This document shows, one piece after another, positions 24,235 to 32,274 of a stretch of DNA of 64,000 bases (the stretch's first letter is position 1; every line of letters starts with the position of its first letter). The translations under genes and the position numbers were made by a program. A model generated the notes under the pieces. It was given only the letters and a program-made list of their open reading frames with translations. It did not search any database and was not told the DNA's origin. Origin of the DNA: an uncultured bacterium (GTDB lineage: Bacteria; Bacillota_I; Bacilli_A; RF39; UBA660); assembly GCA_949292245.1 (NCBI GenBank), contig CASEYV010000003.1, positions 46,210-110,209 on the forward strand. The letters run 5' to 3'.

Positions 24235-27200
24235 TTATTTCTTAGAAATAGCAATTTTTATTACTTCATCATTTATATTAAATTCTTCACCATCTTTAAC
24301 AGTATTTTCTATTTTTGTTGCTAATGTTTCTTTTTTAATATAATCTTCAAAAGCTTTTATTGCTTTAGTAATTTCTTCACTTGCTTCATAACTAATTATG
24401 ATTCTATCTGTTAATTCTAAATTAGCATTTTTACGCATTAATTGTACTTTTGATACTATTTCTCTTGCAATACCTTCATTAATTAATTCTTCATCTAAAT
24501 TTGTATTTAGTATGACATAATCATTATTTTCCATGCCAACATTAAATCCAGTTTTTGCATCAATTCTTATATCAACCATTGTTGATGTAACTTCTAAATC
24601 TTGATTATTAATTTTCATAGTTACTATTTCATTTTTACGTAATTTGTTAATATCTTCAAGTGATAATTGTAATAACTTTTCTTGAAATTCTTTTAAATCT
24701 TTTCCTAAAGTCTTACCTACTTCTTTAAAATTTGGTAATACCTTAAAATTCATATACATTGATGTATCATCGATAAATGTAACCTTTTTAACATTTAATT
24801 CTTCTTTTATTAAATCCGTAAGTTCTCCGATTAAAAGTTCATTTTTGCCATCTAAGAATATTTCACTTAGTGGTTGACGTACTCTAATTTTGTTTTCTTC
24901 ACGAACAAATCTTCCGATGCTGATTAGGTTTCTTACTTTATCCATTTTTTCTTCTAGTAATTCATCAATTAAAGTTTCATCATATTTAGGAAAATCTGCA
25001 GTGTGTACAGAATATTCATTGGTTAAATTAGTATATATTTCTTCTGATAAGAATGGTACTACCGGAGCCATCATCTTAGATATACCTACTAATACTTCAT
25101 ATGTTGTTTTATACACTGACTTTTTAGAGTCATCTAATTTTGAACCCCAGAAACGATCCCTATTTCTTCTAATATACCAATTTGATAAATCTTCTGATAC
25201 AAAATCAGTTAGAGCTCTTACTACTTTGTTTAAATCATATTCATCATAAGATTCTGTAACATATTTAAGTAATTTGTTGTATTTACTTATTAACCAACGA
25301 TCTATTTCATCTCTAGATTCTACTGGTATATCACATTTAGTTATATCGATATCATCAATGTTTGCATACATTGAGAAGAAATTATAAGTGTTTCTCAATG
25401 GATTAAAGAATTTAGAGTGTACTTCTTTTAAACCATTAATGTCAAATTTAAGTGGTACCCATACTGGAGAAACGTATGGTAAATAAAATCTTACTGTGTC
25501 TGCTCCATATTCTTTCATCGTTGTAAATGGTTCAACTATGTTTCCTCTTGATTTACTCATTTTTTTGCCTTCAGCGTCAAGTAATAAATCGTTTACTAAT
25601 ACATTTTTAAATGGTGATACTCCTTTGACAAATGTTGATATTACTATTAATGAATAAAACCATCCTCTTGTTTGATCTATTCCTTCACAAATATAATCCG
25701 CTGGAAATTGAGTCTCAAATATATCATTGTTTTCAAATGGATAGTGGTATTGAGCAAATGGCATTGCTCCTGAATCAAACCAACAATCAATTACATCTTT
25801 ACATCTAGTCATTGGTTTGCCACATTCCGGACATTTCAAATGAACTTCATCAACATAAGGACGATGTAATTCTATACTTTCATCTATGTCTTCAATTGCT
25901 TTTTCAACTAGTTCTTTTCTAGAACCAATCATTTCACTGTGACCACAAGAACAAATCCAATATGGAAGTGGTGTACCCCAATAACGACTTCTTGATATTG
26001 CCCAGTCTTTTAAATTTTCTAGCCAATTTCCAAAGCGCTTTTCACCAACATATTCCGGATACCAGTTTACTGTTTTGTTGTTTGCTACTATTTTATCTTT
26101 TATTTTGGTAATTTCTAAGTAATAACTTGGTTTTGAATAATAAATTAATGGTGAGTGACATCTCCAACAATGTGGATAGTTGTGAGTTATTCTTTGCTTT
26201 TTAAATAATTTATCATTTTCTTTTAAGTATTTTATTATCTCTTCACTAGCATCAAATACTAATTGACCACGCCATGGTCCTTCCATAAATTTACCATCTT
26301 CACCAACAGGATTGTAATATGGTAAATTGTAATTGCGACATACTCTAGCATCATCTTCACCAAATGCTCCAGCCATGTGAACTATTCCTGTTCCATCTTC
26401 ATCTGTTACATATGGATCTACTGTTACAAAAAATGCTTTTTTATTTAGTTTTGGACCATCTAATAATCTATCATATTCCCAATATTCCATTTCGCTACCT
26501 TTGAAAGTTTTAAGTATTTTAACATCATCACCTAATACTTTTTTTATTAGACTTTTTGCTAAAATGAATTTATATCCTCTACTTTCAACTAGTGTATAAT
26601 CATAATCAGGATTTACACATAAACCAACATTGGCAAATAGTGTCCATGGAGTTGTTGTCCATACTAAAAAGTATACGTCTTCATCTTTTTTCTTCATTGG
26701 TACTATTACAGTATCTACGGGATCTTCTTGATATCCTAAAGCCACTTCGTGACTAGCAAGTCCTGTGCCACATCTTGGACAATATGGTAATATCTTTGTT
26801 CCTTCATAAAATAATCCTTCTTCAAAAAACTTCTTTAATATCCACCATTCAGTTTCAATATAATCATTTTTATATGTTACATAAGGATTTTTAATGTCAA
26901 TTAATTGTCCCATTTTGTTGGTTAAATCAGTAAATGTCTTTTCATTACGCATTACTGATTCGCGACATTTTTCATTAAATTCTTTTATTCCATATCTTTC
27001 TATATCTTTCTTGTCAGTAAAACCAAGTTCTTTTTCAACTTGTAATTCCACCGGCAAACCATGAGTGTCCCAACCAACTTTTCTAATTACTTTGTACCCT
27101 TGCATAGATTTATACTTACAAATTGTATCTTTTAAAAATTTTGCTACTAAATGATGTAATCCTGGATGACCATTAGCTGTTGCTGGTCCATCATAGAATA

Positions 27201-27327
27201 CAAAATATGGTGCATCTTTTCTTTCATCAATACATCTTTGTAATAAATTTTCTTTTAACCATTTGTCTAGTATTTTACCTTCGACTTGATCAACTGGTTC
27301 TTTACTTAAACTTTTAAATCTTTCCAT
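24235..27327 (-). CDS. ileS: Isoleucyl-tRNA synthetase, IleRS2 type with GxHH signature
   Basis: Charges tRNA-Ile. At 1030 aa with a long C-terminal region it belongs to the eukaryote-like IleRS2 class. The class I catalytic signature, normally HxGH, reads G-L-H-H (residues 56-59, DNA 27151-27162) within PATANGHPGLHH. KMSKS is intact (GKKMSKSRGN). The editing domain (WTTTPWTLFANVGLCVNP) and two zinc-type CxxC pairs (CPRCG, CPECG) are present. A GxHH swap in IleRS2 has been associated with extreme mupirocin resistance. Expression is controlled by the T-box leader upstream. A Gly/Leu/His/His misread is unlikely, since GGA TTA CAT CAT is clear. Confidence 0.97.
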   Translation of the reverse strand: MERFKSLSKEPVDQVEGKILDKWLKENLLQRCIDERKDAPYFVFYDGPATANGHPGLHHLVAKFLKDTICKYKSMQGYKVIRKVGWDTHGLPVELQVEKELGFTDKKDIERYGIKEFNEKCRESVMRNEKTFTDLTNKMGQLIDIKNPYVTYKNDYIETEWWILKKFFEEGLFYEGTKILPYCPRCGTGLASHEVALGYQEDPVDTVIVPMKKKDEDVYFLVWTTTPWTLFANVGLCVNPDYDYTLVESRGYKFILAKSLIKKVLGDDVKILKTFKGSEMEYWEYDRLLDGPKLNKKAFFVTVDPYVTDEDGTGIVHMAGAFGEDDARVCRNYNLPYYNPVGEDGKFMEGPWRGQLVFDASEEIIKYLKENDKLFKKQRITHNYPHCWRCHSPLIYYSKPSYYLEITKIKDKIVANNKTVNWYPEYVGEKRFGNWLENLKDWAISRSRYWGTPLPYWICSCGHSEMIGSRKELVEKAIEDIDESIELHRPYVDEVHLKCPECGKPMTRCKDVIDCWFDSGAMPFAQYHYPFENNDIFETQFPADYICEGIDQTRGWFYSLIVISTFVKGVSPFKNVLVNDLLLDAEGKKMSKSRGNIVEPFTTMKEYGADTVRFYLPYVSPVWVPLKFDINGLKEVHSKFFNPLRNTYNFFSMYANIDDIDITKCDIPVESRDEIDRWLISKYNKLLKYVTESYDEYDLNKVVRALTDFVSEDLSNWYIRRNRDRFWGSKLDDSKKSVYKTTYEVLVGISKMMAPVVPFLSEEIYTNLTNEYSVHTADFPKYDETLIDELLEEKMDKVRNLISIGRFVREENKIRVRQPLSEIFLDGKNELLIGELTDLIKEELNVKKVTFIDDTSMYMNFKVLPNFKEVGKTLGKDLKEFQEKLLQLSLEDINKLRKNEIVTMKINNQDLEVTSTMVDIRIDAKTGFNVGMENNDYVILNTNLDEELINEGIAREIVSKVQLMRKNANLELTDRIIISYEASEEITKAIKAFEDYIKKETLATKIENTVKDGEEFNINDEVIKIAISKK

Positions 27328-27338
27328 AATTCCTCCTT

Positions 27339-27558
27339 ATAAAAAAGGATGGCACCAAAAGGAGTGCTTATTGCACGGTACCATCCTTAAATTATCTTAA
27401 TTATCTTAACGCGATTAACGAAATAACTTACTAAAAATTTCAGTTATTTAACTCCCGAGTGATTTGTATTTGTGCAATTATATTCTACTTTCACCTAATA
27501 AGAACTCTCTAAATAATATTCCAAATACACATGTCTCGTTCTTCGTTTTTCACAAAAA
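27339..27558 (-). promoter_or_regulatory. T-box riboswitch leader of ileS
   Basis: The leader carries the T-box-type sequence GGATGGTACCGTG (27374-27386). Its competing terminator pairs AAGGATGGTACC with GGTGCCATCCTT and then six T (27339-27387). A Stem I region (GTGTATTTG...CAAATACA) and an AGAGAG element lie upstream. T-boxes sense uncharged tRNA, here most likely tRNA-Ile, and turn on ileS. I could not fix the specifier codon with certainty. Confidence 0.9.
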
Positions 27559-27566
27559 CTGCTTTA

Positions 27567-27595
27567 ATTATAATATTTTATGTTAATTTAGTCAA
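27567..27595 (-). promoter_or_regulatory. Promoter of the T-box-ileS transcript
   Basis: Minus strand: -35 TTGACT (27590-27595), 17 nt, -10 TATAAT (27567-27572). Confidence 0.8.
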
Positions 27596-27597
27596 TA

Positions 27598-27649
27598 TTT
27601 TTTGTAATTGTTAATAAATTTAATTTTTTGTAATTGTTAATAAATTTAA
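27598..27649. repeat. Perfect 26-bp tandem duplication
   Basis: Two identical 26-bp units (27598-27623 and 27624-27649), each beginning with six T then GTAATTG and ending in ATTTAA. The second unit contains the stop codon of the 27646-28287 gene. It looks like a recent slippage duplication. Confidence 0.9.
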
Positions 27650-28287
27650 TCACAATAACCATCACAGAAAACATAATTAAAGGTATTTACTACTAATCCT
27701 TCTATTACATCATAACCTATTATAGTATAATCATATTCTTCATTGTAATAATAATTGCCATCTTCTGTTTCTATTTTAATAAACTTATCACTATTAAGTA
27801 TGTCTTCTATTTCTCTTTTTAGTTGATTTGCATTTTTAGGACTGTTAAATTTAATTAATTCATGCCAATATGTGCCTATATATACAGAATGGGATGGAAT
27901 ATATAATACTTTTTCTTCTTCTAATATATCATAACTATATTCTTCTGTATGCTCTGGATATATGTTTTTTGCTTCATATATATCTACTAATATGTTTTTA
28001 GTAATACTTAAAACTATTACTAAAATAATACTTATACAAAATATTATTATTAATTTGTTTTGATTGGCTTTTTCTAAATATTTTTTATCTATTTTTTTCT
28101 TCTTTTTCTTTTTGTGTTCTTTGTGACTAATTAAAACTATTATTATTGTTTCAAAAAATGCTATCATTATAAATAACCAAAATTCTAAACTTCTTAAATC
28201 AATTGGATAATTCATAATTGCTGCAGTTATTACTATTAATAATAAAAGCATTCCTATTTCCATTACTGGGGTTTTTTTCTTTTTCAT
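27646..28287 (-). CDS. Hypothetical three-helix membrane protein
   Basis: A 213-aa protein of no recognised family. Membrane segments lie at about residues 9-28, 36-54 and 77-98, with a very lysine-rich cytosolic loop (HKEHKKKKKKKIDKK) between the second and third. The C-terminal ~110 residues are probably outside, with two closing cysteines (FCDGYCD). The start has a GGAGGG site. The stop codon lies within the 26-bp tandem repeat. Function unknown. Confidence 0.7.
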   Translation of the reverse strand: MKKKKTPVMEIGMLLLLIVITAAIMNYPIDLRSLEFWLFIMIAFFETIIIVLISHKEHKKKKKKKIDKKYLEKANQNKLIIIFCISIILVIVLSITKNILVDIYEAKNIYPEHTEEYSYDILEEEKVLYIPSHSVYIGTYWHELIKFNSPKNANQLKREIEDILNSDKFIKIETEDGNYYYNEEYDYTIIGYDVIEGLVVNTFNYVFCDGYCD

Positions 28288-28314
28288 ATACCCTCCCTTA
28301 ATAAATCTATTTTA

Positions 28315-29694
28315 TCATAATGTTTCAATATTTTCACTATTTTTTTCAATTAAAGGTATATATATATTTTCTAATGATTTTACCCCAACTTCTGTTGTTG
28401 CTTCACCTCTAAATATTACGTTTGGACCAGTATTACTTGCTCTAACTAATGCCCAACCATTGGTATAAGTTATTCTTACTCCATCTATATCACTAATCGG
28501 ATAATTCATTGATTTAGCATATTCTTTTACCTTTTCTACTACTTGAAACTTGTTAGTATCACTTACAGGTATTTTTATTTCTTCAGTTGCATAATACTTT
28601 GGAAAGTCTTTAATCATCTTACTTAATTTTTCATTTGTTTTACTCATGATTTCTAATAGTCTTAATGTCGCATATATAGCACTTCCACAATCTGCATCCC
28701 TATCTCTAAAATATAAATGTCCCGAATATTCTCCCCCAAAAGGAAGATCATCAGTGTGAACTTTATATTGTGTATAACTTGCCCCAGTTCGATACATTAT
28801 TGGATTTCCACCAAGCATTCTTATGTAATCATCTAAACTCTTAGAACATTTAATGTCATATAAGAAACTTTTTTTAGGTACCCTTGGATACATGTCTTGA
28901 ATAAATATTATCATTAAATATTCAATCGGTAGTATTTCACCTGTGTCTGTAACTACTCCTATTCTATCACCATCTCCATCATATGCTACTCCAAAATCGG
29001 CCTTACTATCTTTTACTGCTTTTTGAAGTTGAACCATGTTTTCTTTTACAGCAGGGTCTGGATGATGATTCGGAAAATTACCATCCATTATATCATTAAT
29101 ATATATTGGATTACAAAATGATGAATCAAAAACTTTACGTACTATTAAAGCTGTTGCTCCATTTCCCGGGTCAATAACTATTTTTCTTTTGTTTTTACCA
29201 TATTTTATGGAATATTTTAAATATTCTATGTATTTATCAACTATGCTACTGTTATTTATGTTGCCTATTCCACTTTTAAAATTGCCATTTAATGTGTAGT
29301 TTTTAAAATCTTCAATCATTTCTCCACGAGCATTAATCATTCCATCAAATGAAAATTTAAACCCATTGTCTCCCGCAGGATTATGTGATGCCGTAACCAT
29401 TATCCCCGGAAGTTGATTTAAATATCTACCATAATAATTCATTGGGGTTGTCGTTAAATTATAATTAATAATGTTACAACCACTTGAAGTTATTCCCTTT
29501 ATTAAATTTTGAGATAATGTCTCACTGGAAAGTCTATTATCATGAGATACTATACAAGTGTTTTTATTGTATTTTTCTTGTAAATATGATCCATAACTTC
29601 TTCCTATTGTGTAAGCCGTTTGTTCATTTATCTCTTTGGGATATTCTCCCCTTATGTCATATGCTCGAAATATTTCTGCATTTATACTTTCCAT
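28315..29694 (-). CDS. Phosphomannomutase/phosphoglucomutase
   Basis: Interconverts hexose 1- and 6-phosphates for wall or capsule sugars and glycogen-type metabolism. The active-site serine is S103 in TASHNPAGDNGFK. The metal loop DGDGDRIG lies near residue 240, the sugar loop GGEYSGHLYF near 320, and the phosphate loop RASNTGP near 425. 459 aa, the length of the ManB/AlgC subgroup. Mannose versus glucose preference cannot be read from sequence. It lies 13 nt from deoD, likely in the same transcript, although phosphopentomutase is the commoner deoD partner. Confidence 0.92.
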   Translation of the reverse strand: MESINAEIFRAYDIRGEYPKEINEQTAYTIGRSYGSYLQEKYNKNTCIVSHDNRLSSETLSQNLIKGITSSGCNIINYNLTTTPMNYYGRYLNQLPGIMVTASHNPAGDNGFKFSFDGMINARGEMIEDFKNYTLNGNFKSGIGNINNSSIVDKYIEYLKYSIKYGKNKRKIVIDPGNGATALIVRKVFDSSFCNPIYINDIMDGNFPNHHPDPAVKENMVQLQKAVKDSKADFGVAYDGDGDRIGVVTDTGEILPIEYLMIIFIQDMYPRVPKKSFLYDIKCSKSLDDYIRMLGGNPIMYRTGASYTQYKVHTDDLPFGGEYSGHLYFRDRDADCGSAIYATLRLLEIMSKTNEKLSKMIKDFPKYYATEEIKIPVSDTNKFQVVEKVKEYAKSMNYPISDIDGVRITYTNGWALVRASNTGPNVIFRGEATTEVGVKSLENIYIPLIEKNSENIETL

Positions 29695-29707
29695 TTTATC
29701 ACCCTTT

Positions 29708-30445
29708 TTATTTTATTATTGATTCTAATGCTAATTTTATCATGTCATTTAATGACTTTTGCCTATCTTCTATAGATAAAACTATATCACTGTATTTTGA
29801 ATCAGATACTGTTGCCATTGTTGTTGCTTCAATATTCATAGTGTTTGCTATGTGTATTAAAGCAAATGCTTCCATTTCTTCACCTAAAATTTCATATTCT
29901 TTAGGTATTCTATTTAATACTCTATCATAATCAATGTATGGACCAAAAACATCCATAGTCGTAAGCATTCCTTCATGAATCTTATTTATCATTCCTAGTT
30001 CTTTGGCTGTATCTTTTATGATTTCATTTAATTTTTTACTTGATGTTACTACGTGTTCTTTGTAATCATTATACGTATATGCAAAATTTGATTCACTGTA
30101 AACTTTATCACTTAATAGTACTTCCCCAACTTGAGCTTTGGGACTTACTGCACCACACGTTCCAATCCTAATTATTCTTTTTACATTAAAATAATAAATT
30201 AATTCAAATGCATATATACTCATACTAGGCATTCCCATGCCACTACCCATAACAGTTACTTTCTTACCCTTGTAATAACCAGTATATCCTAACATGTTTC
30301 TAACACTTGTTACTAATTTGCTGTCTTCTAAAAATTCCTCAGCAATGTATTTTGCTCTTAGAGGATCTCCTGGCATCAATACTATTTGGGCTATATCACT
30401 TTTATTTTCTACTTTAATGTGTATCGGTTCATCACCTATAAACAT
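29708..30445 (-). CDS. deoD: Purine nucleoside phosphorylase (DeoD type)
   Basis: Cleaves purine (deoxy)nucleosides with phosphate in nucleoside salvage. GDPLRAKYIAEEFL, YTGYYKGKKVTVMGSGMGMPS and RIIRIGTCGA are the hexameric DeoD signatures. The catalytic aspartate region is TVSDSKYSD near residue 210. 245 aa, normal. It has its own promoter with a palindrome over the -35 box. Confidence 0.96.
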   Translation of the reverse strand: MFIGDEPIHIKVENKSDIAQIVLMPGDPLRAKYIAEEFLEDSKLVTSVRNMLGYTGYYKGKKVTVMGSGMGMPSMSIYAFELIYYFNVKRIIRIGTCGAVSPKAQVGEVLLSDKVYSESNFAYTYNDYKEHVVTSSKKLNEIIKDTAKELGMINKIHEGMLTTMDVFGPYIDYDRVLNRIPKEYEILGEEMEAFALIHIANTMNIEATTMATVSDSKYSDIVLSIEDRQKSLNDMIKLALESIIK

Positions 30446-30471
30446 ATATAAATCACTTTCCTTCTATAATA

Positions 30472-30512
30472 ATTTTAACAAAATATATTACTTTTTACAA
30501 TAAGTACTTATT
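30472..30512 (-). promoter_or_regulatory. deoD promoter with overlapping palindrome
   Basis: Minus strand: -35 TTGTAA (30495-30500), 17 nt, extended -10 TGT-TAAAAT (30472-30477). A perfect 14-bp palindrome, AATAAGTACTTATT (30499-30512), overlaps the -35 box. That is a typical place for a repressor operator. Confidence 0.6.
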
Positions 30513-30530
30513 TATTAACAATAAATTGTC

Positions 30531-30559
30531 AAAAAAAAATAACTTATTTAAAAGTTACT
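30531..30559 (-). terminator. Intrinsic terminator of the 30544-32173 gene pair
   Basis: AGTAACTT and AAGTTATT arms followed by a long T run on the minus strand. It overlaps the stop codon. Confidence 0.8.
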
Positions 30560-31350
30560 TTTAAAATATTTTCTAAACTATATTCAAATATATTACCTAA
30601 ATATTCTTTCAATTCTTCATTTGCTTCAATTTCTTGATAATATATTTCTCTTAATTCAATTTGTAAATCATCACTTGCTAATATATATATTGCTCTTAAT
30701 ACTTCTTTTAATAATTCAAAATATAAATTGCTTTTTAAATCATCATTATATTGTTTTATTAAATCATGTAATAAACTTATAAATCTTTTTTTAATAACTT
30801 GATCCTTAAATTCTTGGTGTTCTTTATCATCTTTATTATAAAACTTTTTAACTGTATCACTAATTATAAAAGCACCACTTGATATAGAAAATTTATTTAC
30901 TAATAAATTACTTCCTATTTGAGGTACTATAAATGCTAAGTAATATTTTAAATCTATTGAAGCTTTTTGACAGTTGCTTAATGCCAGCATTAATTCATCT
31001 ATTGTTAAATAATCTGTTAGCATGCTTTCATAATCATCCATTTTTACCATTGGCAAAATAAGATTTGATAATCTTGTTGCTATCTTTTTAGATGCCAATT
31101 TTGAATAAGCAGTAATTTGTATTCCTAAAGGTATATAGTTATTAATATCTAGTATTTTATTAATTAATTCTAATAATTCAATGTCATCTAAACTAGTTAA
31201 TATACTTTTTTCCCTTGCAAATAAAATACTTAATGTATTTAGTAATCTATTAAATTCTAAAGAGTCTTTTTTATTGTTTTTTTCTAGTTCTCTTAATTTA
31301 AAAAATACTATTTGGATATTTTGTTCTAAAACAATTAATGAATTTACCAT
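30544..31350 (-). CDS. Helical hypothetical protein, paralogue family member 1
   Basis: A 268-aa all-helical cytosolic protein without a known motif. The N-terminal region follows a pattern (LEQNIQIVFFKLRELEKN, then KDSLEFNRLLNTLSILFARE) also visible in the genes at 31352-32173 and 41026-41973, which suggests a local paralogous family. The C-terminal half has a repeated LLKEVLRAIYILASDDLQIE element comparable to LRAILVVSDNEE in its neighbour. The start is 1 nt from the upstream gene stop, so the two are coupled. Function unknown. Confidence 0.7.
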   Translation of the reverse strand: MVNSLIVLEQNIQIVFFKLRELEKNNKKDSLEFNRLLNTLSILFAREKSILTSLDDIELLELINKILDINNYIPLGIQITAYSKLASKKIATRLSNLILPMVKMDDYESMLTDYLTIDELMLALSNCQKASIDLKYYLAFIVPQIGSNLLVNKFSISSGAFIISDTVKKFYNKDDKEHQEFKDQVIKKRFISLLHDLIKQYNDDLKSNLYFELLKEVLRAIYILASDDLQIELREIYYQEIEANEELKEYLGNIFEYSLENILKVTFK

Positions 31351-31351
31351 T

Positions 31352-32173
31352 TTACCTTCCTACCTTTATATTTATACGTATTGGAATTTCTTTATCAATA
31401 TTAATGCTGTCAAATATTCTTTTGATAAATTCTTTTGCTTTTTCATAATTGCTATCATTTAATATTTCTTCTAGTAATTTTATAAATGTTTCTTCATTAT
31501 CTGATACTACTAATATTGCCCTTAATATACTTATTTTGTATTCTATTAAATATAAATCTACATTTTTAGTTATATATATTAATAATATCTTTAATTCTTC
31601 TTTAAACATTTCTAATAGTATTTGATCTTTTTCTTCGGTACTTATGTTTTCTAACTCCATGTGTGCCCCAAGTGTTGTTATGGGACTTTTAACTACTAAA
31701 AATTGATTTCTTAATAATTCATCTTCAATTTCACTACTAGTTTCAAAATAACTGTAATACATAGATGTTATTAATTGATCTGCTAATTCAGGGTGTTTAC
31801 TTATTGTTGTATCAAGTATTGCTAAAGAAATAAAAAAGACATCTTTTTTTACTAAATAATTTAATTTACTTTCTTTATCCTTATTTGTTAAAAATGCAAT
31901 TTTTACTTCTATTCTTTCTAATATACTTTGACTAAAAATATCTAATTTTTCTTTTAATTCTTTTATTCTTTGCATTATGTTTTCTAAATTAAAATTACTT
32001 ATTAGTTCATTTATTAATGCATTTTCTTGATCTAATTGTTCTCTTAGCTTATTAATTGTTCTTAAAAATTCACTCTTGCGTCTTTGTCTAAGTATCTCTA
32101 AATCAATTAATCTTTCATAATAATTATTTATGTTTGTACCTATTTTTATTAATTCATTAATTTTAATTGTCAT
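31352..32173 (-). CDS. Helical hypothetical protein, paralogue family member 2
   Basis: A 273-aa, strongly helical protein with a probable coiled coil at residues ~10-95. Its N terminus (LIKIGTNINNYYERLIDLE, then KSEFLRTINKLREQLDQE) resembles that of the 41026-41973 protein (LMNIGKSIKDKYDKLYLLE). It is the first gene of a pair with 30544-31350, downstream of the ClpC-like gene but separated from it by a terminator. No catalytic motif seen. Confidence 0.7.
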   Translation of the reverse strand: MTIKINELIKIGTNINNYYERLIDLEILRQRRKSEFLRTINKLREQLDQENALINELISNFNLENIMQRIKELKEKLDIFSQSILERIEVKIAFLTNKDKESKLNYLVKKDVFFISLAILDTTISKHPELADQLITSMYYSYFETSSEIEDELLRNQFLVVKSPITTLGAHMELENISTEEKDQILLEMFKEELKILLIYITKNVDLYLIEYKISILRAILVVSDNEETFIKLLEEILNDSNYEKAKEFIKRIFDSINIDKEIPIRINIKVGR

Positions 32174-32235
32174 CTTATTTCCCCCTGAAATAAAATTATA
32201 ATATCATAACTTTCTTAGTTAAACAATAACTATTT

Positions 32236-32262
32236 TAAAAAAAACAAATTTTTTAATTTGCT
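32236..32262 (-). terminator. Intrinsic terminator of the ClpC-like gene
   Basis: GCAAATT, AAAA loop, AATTTGT and eight T on the minus strand. Confidence 0.8.
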
Positions 32263-32274
32263 TTTTTTGATTTA

